A stretch of DNA of 64,000 nt. It comes from Alistipes sp. Lineage in GTDB: Bacteria > Bacteroidota > Bacteroidia > Bacteroidales > Rikenellaceae. Under the pieces are notes generated by a model, which worked only from the letters and a program-made list of their open reading frames with translations, was not told the origin of the DNA and did not search any database. Below, in pieces: positions 16,035 through 24,517 of this stretch; position 1 is the stretch's first letter, and every line of letters starts with the position of its first letter. The position numbers and the translations under genes are program-made. The DNA lies in contig JAGAPT010000006.1 in assembly GCA_017623115.1 (NCBI GenBank), forward strand, positions 62,001 through 126,000, in the 5' to 3' direction.

Positions 16035-17066
16035 ATGACGAGCGAACAAAAAGCCCTCTATGGTAAAAATCCGAGCGAATTGGCAGCCCTTTGTAACGAA
16101 TTGGGCATGCCCCGCTTTGCGGCCAAGCAGATAGCCCGCTGGCTCTATGTTCGCCACACGGAGGATCCGCTCGTAATGAGTGACCTCGCCCTGCGCCATC
16201 GGGAGGCTCTTGCCGCCTGCACACGCCCCATATTGAGCGCACCGATACAGGTCTCGGAGTCGGTCGACGGCACCAAGAAATATCTCTTCCGCACCACGCA
16301 GGGAGCCTATATCGAATCGGCCTATATCCCCGACGGAGAGCGTGCTACGCTCTGTGTCTCCTCACAGGCCGGATGCCGCATGGGGTGCAAATTCTGCGCC
16401 ACAGGGCGTCAAGGACTGCAGCACTCCCTCTCGGCAGCCGAAATTCTGAATCAGATTGTCTCGCTACCCGAGCGCGACCGTCTGACGAACCTGGTGTTCA
16501 TGGGGATGGGCGAACCGCTCGACAACATCGATGAGGTGCTCCGTGCACTCGACATCATCACCTCGGAGTGGGGGTGGGGCTGGTCGCCGACCCGCATCAC
16601 CCTCTCGACAGCCGGGGTCGTGCCGCAATTGCGCCGTTTCCTCGATTCGACCAAGGTGCATCTAGCTGTCAGCCTGCACAATCCCTTCCGCGAGGAGCGT
16701 GCCGAAATCATGCCTGTAGAGCGAGCCTGGCCCATCGCCGAGGTAGCCTCCATCCTGCGCGAATACGACTTCACGCATCAACGGCGTGTCTCGTTTGAAT
16801 ACATTGTGATGAGCGGCCTGAACGATTCGTCTCGCCACATTCGCGAGTTGTGCCGCCTGCTAGATGGCATCAAATGCCGCATCAACCTCATTCGTTTCCA
16901 CAAAATACCCGGCTCACCCTACTTCTCGCCCAACGACGAAGCGATGTGCCGTTTCCGCGACACACTGACAGCCAAAGGTATTCAGACGACAATTCGCGCT
17001 TCGCGCGGAGAGGATATTCAGGCAGCCTGCGGACTGCTCTCGACCGAGGCTCGGACCAACGATTAG
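16035..17066 (+). CDS. rlmN: Dual-specificity 23S rRNA/tRNA adenine-C2 methyltransferase
   Basis: RlmN is a radical-SAM enzyme that methylates A2503 of 23S rRNA and A37 of some tRNAs. The 343-residue product has the iron-sulfur ligands C114, C118 and C121 (QAGCRMGCKFCATG). Conserved cysteines C107 and C332 (GEDIQAACGLL) match the resolving and methyl-carrying pair. The ATG at 16035 gives the usual family length; upstream codons in frame run through the promoter and are rejected. Its stop overlaps the stop of the convergent thioredoxin gene by 4 bp. Confidence 0.95.
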   Translation: MTSEQKALYGKNPSELAALCNELGMPRFAAKQIARWLYVRHTEDPLVMSDLALRHREALAACTRPILSAPIQVSESVDGTKKYLFRTTQGAYIESAYIPDGERATLCVSSQAGCRMGCKFCATGRQGLQHSLSAAEILNQIVSLPERDRLTNLVFMGMGEPLDNIDEVLRALDIITSEWGWGWSPTRITLSTAGVVPQLRRFLDSTKVHLAVSLHNPFREERAEIMPVERAWPIAEVASILREYDFTHQRRVSFEYIVMSGLNDSSRHIRELCRLLDGIKCRINLIRFHKIPGSPYFSPNDEAMCRFRDTLTAKGIQTTIRASRGEDIQAACGLLSTEARTND

Positions 17067-17485
17067 CGTCTCTCTTTTTTACTTGCCTCGATGATCCGAC
17101 GCAGATCGGCGAGTAACTTTTCGGCACTCGACGAACCTTCGATACGCCCCAGCAACTCCCCATCAGTAGAGAAGATGAGGTAGAGCGGAATGGCTCCGCG
17201 TCCATGTTCACGCATCAACTGGTTGCCGGTTGGTTGCTCGACATTGTATTTGGCCGCAACAAAGTGTTGCGCAAAGAAATCACCCACCTCTTTTTGTGAA
17301 AAGACCTGCTGATCCATCATGCGACAAGGACCACACCACGGGGCATAAAGGTCGATGAAGAGAAGTTTACCCTCTTGAATGGCTGTTTTGCGCAACTTAT
17401 CGGTCGAACCAGACGCAAACTGCACCTGTGCCTCGGCTACCCCGCAGACACAGAGCAAAGTCAATAACAAAATCAATCGTTTCAT
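17063..17485 (-). CDS. Periplasmic thioredoxin-family protein
   Basis: The 140-residue product has a Sec signal peptide (MKRLILLLTLLCVCGVAEAQ) and a thioredoxin fold with the active site APWCGPCRMM, followed by the cis-Pro region GAIPLYLIF. It would act as a thiol-disulfide oxidoreductase in the periplasm; the client is unknown. It follows rsmG by 48 bp on the same strand and overlaps the end of rlmN by 4 bp on the other. Confidence 0.85.
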   Translation of the reverse strand: MKRLILLLTLLCVCGVAEAQVQFASGSTDKLRKTAIQEGKLLFIDLYAPWCGPCRMMDQQVFSQKEVGDFFAQHFVAAKYNVEQPTGNQLMREHGRGAIPLYLIFSTDGELLGRIEGSSSAEKLLADLRRIIEASKKERR

Positions 17486-17533
17486 GCTACGTAAGGATTA
17501 CAAATTCGGCTCCAAAGTATCGCTGTCGCCCCC

Positions 17534-18154
17534 TTATTTTGCGGTGTAGACCACCTTTTTTGTCTCGAAGAACTCCTCCTCGAAGAACGAGCAGATGTCG
17601 TAGAGGTTCCAGCGTTTGCCCGTGAGAGCCAGCTCCTCGGCCAAATCGCCGCCCTTCAAATAGAGGATGCCGTTCGGGAGCGTGCCACACTGCCCGCGGC
17701 GGATTTTATGCCAAATCCACCCCACAAACTCGGGCATGGCCGTCACGGCTCGAGAAACAACATAGTCGAAGTGCTCGGGAATCTGCTCCACACGCGTACA
17801 GCGGGGCTCAATATTCGTGAGGCCCAATGCTCCGACAACCCCCTCGACCACCGTTATCTTCTTGCGAATCGAGTCAGCCGCCACAAAGTGGGCCTCGGGA
17901 AAGAGAATAGCCAAAGGCACCGAGGGGAACCCTCCGCCACACCCCACATCAAGGATGCGGGCTCCGGCCTCGAAACGACACACCTTGGCAATAGCCAGTG
18001 AGTGCAACACGTGGCGCAGATAGAGCTGGTCGAAATCCTTGCGAGAAACGACATTAATCTTCGCATTCCACTCGCCATAGAGGTCGTAGAGGGCTGCAAA
18101 CCGTTGTTGCTGCTCCTCGCTCAAATCGGGAAAGTATTTCAGAATAAGTTCCAT
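17534..18154 (-). CDS. rsmG: 16S rRNA (guanine-527-N7)-methyltransferase
   Basis: RsmG methylates G527 of 16S rRNA using SAM. The 206-residue product has the SAM-binding block ILDVGCGGGFPSVPLAILFPEAHF, the VSRAV motif and GDLAEEL typical of the family. The ATG at 18154 (MELILKYFPDLSEEQ) is preferred over one at 18175 because it falls 4 bp after the stop of the sigma-factor gene and matches where the conserved N-terminus begins. It is the third gene of a glycosyltransferase-sigma-rsmG cluster. Confidence 0.93.
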   Translation of the reverse strand: MELILKYFPDLSEEQQQRFAALYDLYGEWNAKINVVSRKDFDQLYLRHVLHSLAIAKVCRFEAGARILDVGCGGGFPSVPLAILFPEAHFVAADSIRKKITVVEGVVGALGLTNIEPRCTRVEQIPEHFDYVVSRAVTAMPEFVGWIWHKIRRGQCGTLPNGILYLKGGDLAEELALTGKRWNLYDICSFFEEEFFETKKVVYTAK

Positions 18155-18158
18155 AGTA

Positions 18159-18722
18159 TCAAAGTGTTTCGCCACGACGAATCAACTCGCACATGCGTTC
18201 ACGGGCGCGGTGAATCTGGGTTTTGACCGTTCCGAGCGGCAAGGCCAACTTCTCGGCAATCTCCTCGTAGGAATACTCCTCCAAAAAGCGCATCCGAATC
18301 AGTCGTCCATAGCGCGGCGAGAGGGATTCGAGGCAGTGTTCGATTTGCGACCGCTCCTGCAAGCGAATCACATTCTCCTCGGGTGTCGGAGCGGTAGATG
18401 CCGGCGCCGAAAAACGCTCGTCGATAGGCAGCTCCTCCTGGCGACGACGCACGTAGTCAATAAAGGTGTTGCGGGCTATCGTGTAAACCCACTGCCCAAA
18501 GGTGTAATCGGGATTGTAGCGGTCGAGACGCAGATAGACCTTGATGAAGGTCTCCTGCAGCAGGTCATCGGCATCTTCACTCGAACCGGCTCGCTGTACA
18601 AGCAGGCGCAAAATCGCATCGCGGTAGCGGTTGAAGAGGTACTCGAAGGCCGTGTCATCCCCTTCGAGAGCCAGTTGCACCAACGCACGATCTTCAGCAA
18701 CGATATAGTCGGCTATCTCCAT
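18159..18722 (-). CDS. RNA polymerase sigma-70 factor, ECF-like
   Basis: The 187-residue product has sigma region 2 (DTAFEYLFNRYRDAILRLL, DADDLLQETFIKVYLRLDRY, GQWVYTIARNTFIDYVRRR) and region 4 (LESLSPRYGRLIRMRFLEEYSYEEIAEKL, LGTVKTQIHRARERM). No region 1.1 or 3 is present. The ATG at 18722 (MEIADYIVAEDRAL) overlaps the end of the glycosyltransferase gene by 10 bp, suggesting coupled translation. No anti-sigma gene is adjacent, so it may be a housekeeping-like ECF factor rather than a FecI type. Its regulon cannot be told from the sequence. Confidence 0.9.
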   Translation of the reverse strand: MEIADYIVAEDRALVQLALEGDDTAFEYLFNRYRDAILRLLVQRAGSSEDADDLLQETFIKVYLRLDRYNPDYTFGQWVYTIARNTFIDYVRRRQEELPIDERFSAPASTAPTPEENVIRLQERSQIEHCLESLSPRYGRLIRMRFLEEYSYEEIAEKLALPLGTVKTQIHRARERMCELIRRGETL

Positions 18723-19870
18723 ACACGACGGTCTTTGCGCAGCAGTAGCAATCCCAGGAAGAGCGACCACAACGGGCTGAACAGGTCATAAAGGAAGTAG
18801 CCGGCAAGCAACCCTCGCTCCCCCAGACGACGCGCCAGACGACGTACCTGCCACCATACCAGCAGATAGCGCAGCAACACCAGACCAACGACAGCCAATT
18901 GATATTCGAGAGGCATCCACACCAACGCCAACACCGCCACGGCAAAGAAGGCTACACGCGTCAACAACTCCCACACATAGGACAAACGTACTCCAAGCGG
19001 ATAAAAAGGCACCGTAGAGCCGTAATAGGTAAGTTGCGAGAGCCACCAGCGGAGACCTCCCCACACCTTCTGATCGACCGAAGCGGCCGGGGAGAGAATC
19101 ACACTCGTATTCGCCTTCGTAGCTACAGCCTGAATGAAGAGGTCGTCCTCGCCGATATTCATGCCCAAATGGTTGAAACCATTGCTCCTCGGGCTGAAAT
19201 AGACCGATTTTGTAAAGCCGAAGTTGTGCAAAATACCACGATAAGGGATCCCCTTGGCGGCCCGTGAAAGCCACGTGGCACTGCGCATCATGCGTCCCAT
19301 GCGAAAGAGGCGGTTCAACAAGCCCTTCTTGCGCTCCAAACCGCAGTATCCCAATACAATATCGCCACGTGTAAAGCCCTTGGCCATCAACGTCAGCCAA
19401 CGGGGTGAGCGGGGGACAACATCGGTCGAAGTGAAGAGCATACATTCGTGATGTGCCGATTTGATGCCGATGTTGAGCGCCATCTTGCGCGAAATGGGGT
19501 AGCGCGGATCGTGATGGATGCGGGCGATAATCAGGTGGGGATAGTGTTGACGCAAGCGGGTCAGCTCCTCATGAAAATCGCTATCCTGACCCACATAGAC
19601 CACAATGACCTCGAAGTGGGCATACTCCTGACCGAGCAACAACGGCAGACGCTCCTCAACAAAGCCGTAATCCTCGGAAAACATCGGGACAACGAGCGAC
19701 AGAGGCGGATTCTCCTCTCGCACTACTTTGCGACGATTATTCTTGTAGCCTGCAGCGCGGCCATAGCGCACAGCACAAATCAATTGAGCCACGAAGAGCC
19801 CCAACAAAAGAAGCGCCAACACAGCTCCTTCGTTACCATATTGGGAGAGAAAATAGTCGAGTATCTGCAT
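18713..19870 (-). CDS. Membrane-anchored family 2 glycosyltransferase
   Basis: The product, 385 residues from the ATG at 19870, has an N-terminal membrane helix and a GT2 catalytic domain. The domain includes PPLSLVVPMFSEDYGFVEERLPLLL, a VYVGQDSD segment and an FTSTDVVPRSPRWL acid region. Several C-terminal hydrophobic helices follow. The sugar donor and acceptor are unknown. The ATG at 19870 (MQILDYFLS) is chosen over 19891 because a TATCTTTG box covers 19878-19885, which would otherwise be inside the gene. It is first in a cluster with the sigma factor and rsmG. Confidence 0.85.
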   Translation of the reverse strand: MQILDYFLSQYGNEGAVLALLLLGLFVAQLICAVRYGRAAGYKNNRRKVVREENPPLSLVVPMFSEDYGFVEERLPLLLGQEYAHFEVIVVYVGQDSDFHEELTRLRQHYPHLIIARIHHDPRYPISRKMALNIGIKSAHHECMLFTSTDVVPRSPRWLTLMAKGFTRGDIVLGYCGLERKKGLLNRLFRMGRMMRSATWLSRAAKGIPYRGILHNFGFTKSVYFSPRSNGFNHLGMNIGEDDLFIQAVATKANTSVILSPAASVDQKVWGGLRWWLSQLTYYGSTVPFYPLGVRLSYVWELLTRVAFFAVAVLALVWMPLEYQLAVVGLVLLRYLLVWWQVRRLARRLGERGLLAGYFLYDLFSPLWSLFLGLLLLRKDRRVWR

Positions 19871-19877
19871 AGTGCGA

Positions 19878-19885
19878 CAAAGATA
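19878..19885 (-). promoter_or_regulatory. -7 element of the glycosyltransferase gene
   Basis: TATCTTTG on the minus strand, only 7 bases before the ATG at 19870, so a very short leader or leaderless mRNA is expected. Confidence 0.5.
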
Positions 19886-19953
19886 CAACAAAATTCAAAA
19901 TTTAGTATTCAAAATACAAAATGATCGGAGCGAATATGGGGGCAGCTTTAGAA

Positions 19954-20011
19954 ATTTGGGGGCGATCTCGCAGAACTCCCCAAATGCTCAAAACGCCTAA
20001 AATGCTCGACC
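19954..20011. repeat. 9-bp repeat element between divergent glycosyltransferase and tgt genes
   Basis: ATTTGGGG (19954-19961) and CCCCAAAT (19978-19985) form inverted ends. Degenerate 9-bp units (CGCAGAACT, CCCCAAATG, CTCAAAACG, CCTAAAATG) run through and past the right end. It is related to the elements at 8269-8469 and 10322-10379. Confidence 0.55.
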
Positions 20012-20032
20012 CTTGCGTTTTTTCGCCAAATT

Positions 20033-20064
20033 TTTGGCAGTGCGCTCGGCTTTCACTATCTTTG
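20033..20064 (+). promoter_or_regulatory. Promoter of the tgt operon
   Basis: TTTG (20033-20036), 20 bp, then TATCTTTG (20057-20064). The ATG at 20074 follows after 9 bases, so the leader is nearly absent. Confidence 0.65.
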
Positions 20065-20073
20065 CCAGGTATT

Positions 20074-21210
20074 ATGAGCATTACTTTTTCCATACAACAT
20101 AAAGCCCCCGACTCGAAAGCTCGAGCCGGCGAGTTGCACACCGACCACGGCATTATCCACACCCCGATTTTCATGCCCGTAGGCACCGCCGCAACCGTCA
20201 AGGGGCTGTTTCATCGCGACGTGAAAGAGGAGGCCGGAGCCGAGATTATCTTGGCCAACACCTACCACCTCTACCTCCGCCCCGGTATGGATATCATCGA
20301 GCGTGCCGGTGGTGTACATCGTTTCTCGACCTGGGATGGCCCGATGCTGACCGATAGCGGTGGATTTCAAGTCTTCTCGTTGGCCGCCTGCCGTAAGCTC
20401 AAAGAGGAGGGGTGCCACTTTCGCTCACACATTGACGGCTCGAAACACCTCTTTACACCCGAGAGTGTCATCGACACGGAGCGCACCATTGGTGCCGACA
20501 TCATGATGGCCTTCGATGAGTGTCCTCCGGGTGATGCTCCGCGCGACTATGCGGCACGCTCGTTGGAACTCACCGAGCGATGGCTCGACCGCTGTTTCAC
20601 CCGCTACCACCAAACCCAACCGAAGTACGGCCACTATCAGGCCCTCTTCCCCATTGTGCAGGGGTGTACCTATCCCGATCTGCGTGCCAAGGCTGCTGAA
20701 AATGTCCGGCAGTACGATGCCGACGGATATGCCATCGGGGGTTTGGCCGTCGGCGAGCCGACCGATGTGATGTATGAAATGATTGAAGTGGTCAATGCGG
20801 TGCTTCCCGAAGAGAAGCCGCGCTACTTGATGGGAGTTGGCACACCGGCCAACATCCTGGAGGGTATTGACCGTGGTGTCGACATGTTCGACTGCGTGAT
20901 GCCGACCCGCAACGGCCGCAACGGACAGCTCTTCACAGCCGAGGGCATCATCAACATCCGCAACAAAAAGTGGGAGGATGACTTCTCGCCCATCGACCCC
21001 GAGGGGACCGCTTTTGTCGACCGCATCTACTCGAAAGCCTATCTCCACCACCTCTGTGTATGCCAGGAGATGCTGGCAGCCGAGATTGCCTCGCTGCACA
21101 ACATCGCCTTCTACCTGCGTCTGGTGCGCATGGCGCGACAGCATATCCTCGCCGGCGACTTCCACGCCTGGAAGGAGCAGATGGTGCTCAAACTGACGAA
21201 ACGACTCTAA
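20074..21210 (+). CDS. tgt: tRNA-guanine transglycosylase (queuine tRNA-ribosyltransferase)
   Basis: Tgt exchanges G34 of Asp, Asn, His and Tyr tRNAs for the queuosine precursor. The 378-residue product has the family blocks DSGGFQVFSL, GGLAVGEP, RYLMGVGTP and the nucleophile region DMFDCVMPTRNGRNGQLFT. The usual C-terminal zinc cysteines (CxCxxC) are absent: the equivalent segment reads DFSPIDPEGTAFVDR before SKAYLHHL, with only the later LHN retained. The ATG at 20074 follows directly on the promoter; the upstream in-frame extension crosses it and is rejected. First gene of a five-gene operon. Confidence 0.93.
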   Translation: MSITFSIQHKAPDSKARAGELHTDHGIIHTPIFMPVGTAATVKGLFHRDVKEEAGAEIILANTYHLYLRPGMDIIERAGGVHRFSTWDGPMLTDSGGFQVFSLAACRKLKEEGCHFRSHIDGSKHLFTPESVIDTERTIGADIMMAFDECPPGDAPRDYAARSLELTERWLDRCFTRYHQTQPKYGHYQALFPIVQGCTYPDLRAKAAENVRQYDADGYAIGGLAVGEPTDVMYEMIEVVNAVLPEEKPRYLMGVGTPANILEGIDRGVDMFDCVMPTRNGRNGQLFTAEGIINIRNKKWEDDFSPIDPEGTAFVDRIYSKAYLHHLCVCQEMLAAEIASLHNIAFYLRLVRMARQHILAGDFHAWKEQMVLKLTKRL

Positions 21211-21216
21211 CGACCT

Positions 21217-22320
21217 ATGAAATTGAGTTTCCCCGGTTTTAAGATTTTGGACCGGTACATATTGGGTAAGTTTCTTGCCACCTACTTCTTCGCCATTGCG
21301 ATGATTATCGTCATCGTCGTGCTCTTCGATTATGTCGAAAAGGTGGATGACTTCACCGAGTTGCACGCTCCGCTCTCGGCGGTGATTTTCGACTACTACC
21401 TGAACTTCATTCCCTATTTCATCAACCAGTTCAGCTGCCTGTTTACCTTCATTGCTTGTATCTTCTTCACCTCGAAGTTAGCCTACCAGACCGAGATTGT
21501 CGCCATGCTCTCGGGCGGCATGTCGTTCCGTCGTCTGATGTGGCCCTACTTCCTCGGTGCGCTGATCATCGGCACCCTCTCGCTGGCGATGAACCTTTGG
21601 CTGATACCCATCACCCAACAGAATATTGTCGATTTCGAATCCCAGTATATCAAGCGTCGTCAGAATGTGCAGTTCGACCGCCACATCTATCGACAAATCG
21701 AGCCGGGCACCTTTGCCTACATTCGTGGCTACCAATACAAATCGCAACGCGCCTCGTTCTTTGCCCTCGAGGAGTATGCCGACGGCACGATGGTGCGTTC
21801 GCTGGAGGCTGCCGACGTGAAGTTCGACCCCGAGACCAAACGGTGGTCGGCCCCACGCTATACGACACGCGAGTTTGACTCGTTGGAGGTAGAGACCTTC
21901 ACCCAATACCGCAACCTCGATACGCTCATCAACCTCGAGGTGACCGAGTTGGGTCGCATCAACGAACTTATCAAGACGATGAACATCCATCGGTTGAATG
22001 ATTTCATCGACCAACAACGAGCCAAGGGTTCGGATGCCATCAACCTGATTCAGGTTGAGCAACATGCCCGCTATGCCTATCCGCTCGGTACCTTTATCCT
22101 GACGCTGATTGCCGTGTCGCTCTCCTCGCGCAAGGTGCGAGGCGGAACGGGTCTTCACATCGGTGTCGGCATTGCTCTTTGTTTCTCGTACATCCTCTTC
22201 TACCGCTTCTTTGAGGAGTTTGCCAAGAGTGGTACGTTGCCGGCCGGTATTGCCATCTGGCTACCCAACCTCATCTATCTGTTGATAGCCATCTACCTCT
22301 ACCAAAAGGCCCCGAAATAG
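21217..22320 (+). CDS. LptF/LptG-family LPS export permease
   Basis: LptF and LptG are the membrane subunits of the ABC machine that lifts lipopolysaccharide from the inner membrane. The 367-residue product has the family plan: an N-terminal ILDRYILGKFLATYFFAI, three membrane helices, a periplasmic beta-jellyroll (about residues 110-270) and three C-terminal helices (LGTFILTLIAVSLSSRKVRGG, LCFSYILFYRFFEEFAKSG, WLPNLIYLLIAIYLY). It starts 6 bp after tgt. The sequence does not decide between F and G. Confidence 0.9.
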   Translation: MKLSFPGFKILDRYILGKFLATYFFAIAMIIVIVVLFDYVEKVDDFTELHAPLSAVIFDYYLNFIPYFINQFSCLFTFIACIFFTSKLAYQTEIVAMLSGGMSFRRLMWPYFLGALIIGTLSLAMNLWLIPITQQNIVDFESQYIKRRQNVQFDRHIYRQIEPGTFAYIRGYQYKSQRASFFALEEYADGTMVRSLEAADVKFDPETKRWSAPRYTTREFDSLEVETFTQYRNLDTLINLEVTELGRINELIKTMNIHRLNDFIDQQRAKGSDAINLIQVEQHARYAYPLGTFILTLIAVSLSSRKVRGGTGLHIGVGIALCFSYILFYRFFEEFAKSGTLPAGIAIWLPNLIYLLIAIYLYQKAPK

Positions 22321-22338
22321 TTTTCAGTAAACAGTTTT

Positions 22339-23352
22339 ATGAATCGACGCACGAAAAACCCCTCGCTTATCGAACGCCTGCAGCAAAACAGGCTGCTCTA
22401 TAACCTGCTGCTCATAGCCGGTATCCTCCTTATCATGGCCCTCGCCGCGCATCTTATCATGCAGGCAGGAACCCGCCATGGGGCGCGTCGCATCGTGCCC
22501 GACTTCTCGGGTATCCGCCTCGCTGATGCCGAAAAGTTGGCTGCCCGCCACGACTTGGAACTACACATCAACGACTCGCTCTTCGTTCCGGCTTACGAGG
22601 GGGGTATCGTGTTAGACCAACTGCCTGAAGGGGGTGTGGAGGTAAAACCCGGGCGCACGGTCTACATCACCATCAACTCCTTCCGCCAAAAGATGGTCGA
22701 GGTGCCCTATGTTGCCGGTCGCTCGCTGCGTCAGGCCAAGAATATGCTCGAGATTGCCGGTTTGGAGATTGAGCGACTCGTCTACCGGCCCGACATGGCC
22801 ACCAACTACGTATTGGCAGCCTTCATCGGGCGCGACTCCATTACTGCCGAACAGCGTATTGAGGCCGAAATGGGCTCGGGACTGATTCTGCATGTCGGTG
22901 TCGAGGAGAGCCAGAACACAACCGCTGTACCGCAGGTGGTCGGCTTGTCGTTGCGTGAGGCCAAGGGGCGCATCTGGGAATCGGGCCTCAATGTGGGCAA
23001 AATTCTCTTTGATGAAGGGATTAACCTGCTGAACCAGAAGGAGGCACGTGTCTACCTGCAAACGCCGGCACCCGAGACCACCACGACATTGGGTGCCGCT
23101 GTCGAGGTACGCCTGACACTCGATCTGGAGGTGGTTGCTCGTGAGAAGGCTGCTGCCGAGAAGTTGGCACGCGAACGCGCCCTCGAGCGCGAAGAGGCCG
23201 AGCGAGCTTTGGCCGACTCATTGGCTCGTGTCGAGTTGGAGCAGGCCATGCAGTCGGCAGGCAGCCCCCTGCAAGAAAACCTGCAACAGACGTTAGAGCG
23301 TGCCGTCGAGCAATCGAATGCAGCGATGTCGGACGACGAATTTTTCAACTAA
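22339..23352 (+). CDS. PASTA-domain membrane protein
   Basis: The 337-residue product has one membrane helix (about residues 20-42) and three PASTA repeats (about 48-115, 117-187 and 192-265; for example VPDFSGIRLADAEKLAARHDL and VPQVVGLSLREAKGRIWESGL). A charged, probably coiled-coil C-terminus rich in Glu, Ala and Arg closes it. PASTA domains usually bind peptidoglycan. There is no kinase or penicillin-binding domain, which is the common Bacteroidetes arrangement. Its stop overlaps the next start (TAATG). Confidence 0.87.
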   Translation: MNRRTKNPSLIERLQQNRLLYNLLLIAGILLIMALAAHLIMQAGTRHGARRIVPDFSGIRLADAEKLAARHDLELHINDSLFVPAYEGGIVLDQLPEGGVEVKPGRTVYITINSFRQKMVEVPYVAGRSLRQAKNMLEIAGLEIERLVYRPDMATNYVLAAFIGRDSITAEQRIEAEMGSGLILHVGVEESQNTTAVPQVVGLSLREAKGRIWESGLNVGKILFDEGINLLNQKEARVYLQTPAPETTTTLGAAVEVRLTLDLEVVAREKAAAEKLARERALEREEAERALADSLARVELEQAMQSAGSPLQENLQQTLERAVEQSNAAMSDDEFFN

Positions 23353-24491
23353 TGAGCGAATTAAACCACCATACGGAACCCCATCCGACCAACGAGGAGC
23401 TGCTACCTGCTCCTGAAGTGGAGGTCATAGATGAGGTTGAAGCCGACGACGAAGGGGTCGAAGAGGAGGGTGAAGGTGCCGGCCTCTACGAGCACTTCAA
23501 CGTGACGGTCGACAAGGGACAAACGCTGCTGCGCCTCGACAAGTTCCTCAAAGCACGTATGGAACGCTCGTCGCGTAACCGCATCCAGGCGGCCATCGAC
23601 TCGGGCAACGTCTTGGTCAACAGCAAGGCCTCGAAGTCGAGTTACAAGGTCAAGCCAATGGACTATATCCAGGTAGTGATGCCCTATCCGCGGCGGGACG
23701 TATCGCTCATTCCGCAAGATATTCCGCTCGACATCCCCTACGAAGATGACGACCTGCTGCTCGTGAACAAGCCGGCCGGCATGGTGGTACATCCGGGCGT
23801 CGGAAACCATTATGGAACGTTGGTCAACGCCCTGCTCTACCACCTGCAAGGGCCTGATGCCGCACCCGAAAGTTCGGAGGAGCGTGCCGGATTGGTACAC
23901 CGCATCGACAAGGACACCTCGGGACTGCTCGTCATCGCCAAAAACGAGCAGGCACACGCCCGCCTGGCCAAACAATTCTTCGACCACACCATTTACCGTC
24001 GTTATGTAGCCCTCGTATGGGGTAATTTCGAGGAGGACGAGGGAACCATCATCGGCAACATCGGCCGTTCACCCCGTGAACGCCAGAAGATGTATGTCTT
24101 CGAGGATGGCTCGGATGGCAAACATGCCGTGACACATTGGCGCGTACTGCGTCGTTATGGCTATGTAACCCTCGTCGAATGCCGACTCGAGACGGGTCGT
24201 ACCCACCAGATTCGTGTCCATATGTCGTGGCAGGGACACCCCCTATTCAACGATGCACGCTATGGTGGTGACCGCATCCTAAAGGGCACGACCTTCTCAA
24301 AATACAAACAGTTCATCGAAAACTGCTTCGAGCTGATACCTCGTCAGGCACTACACGCCAAGGCCCTGGGCTTCACACACCCCACGACCGGCAAAGAGGT
24401 GCTCTTCGATAGCGAGTTGCCCGAGGATTTCAAGGCCGTATTGGCCAAATGGGATACCTACACCTCGGCAGTTGATACCGCAGAGGTGTAA
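23352..24491 (+). CDS. RluD-family rRNA pseudouridine synthase
   Basis: The 379-residue product has an acidic N-terminal tail (residues 1-45), an S4 RNA-binding domain (about 55-115) and an RluA-type catalytic domain with the nucleophile motif HRIDKDTSGLLVIAKN and the later LETGRTHQIRVHM. It modifies uridines in large-subunit rRNA, most likely as RluD. The acidic tail is unlike E. coli RluD. Translation is coupled to the PASTA gene by a one-base stop/start overlap. Confidence 0.9.
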   Translation: MSELNHHTEPHPTNEELLPAPEVEVIDEVEADDEGVEEEGEGAGLYEHFNVTVDKGQTLLRLDKFLKARMERSSRNRIQAAIDSGNVLVNSKASKSSYKVKPMDYIQVVMPYPRRDVSLIPQDIPLDIPYEDDDLLLVNKPAGMVVHPGVGNHYGTLVNALLYHLQGPDAAPESSEERAGLVHRIDKDTSGLLVIAKNEQAHARLAKQFFDHTIYRRYVALVWGNFEEDEGTIIGNIGRSPRERQKMYVFEDGSDGKHAVTHWRVLRRYGYVTLVECRLETGRTHQIRVHMSWQGHPLFNDARYGGDRILKGTTFSKYKQFIENCFELIPRQALHAKALGFTHPTTGKEVLFDSELPEDFKAVLAKWDTYTSAVDTAEV

Positions 24492-24517
24492 TTCAAACTG
24501 TCGATATTGAGTTAGCA

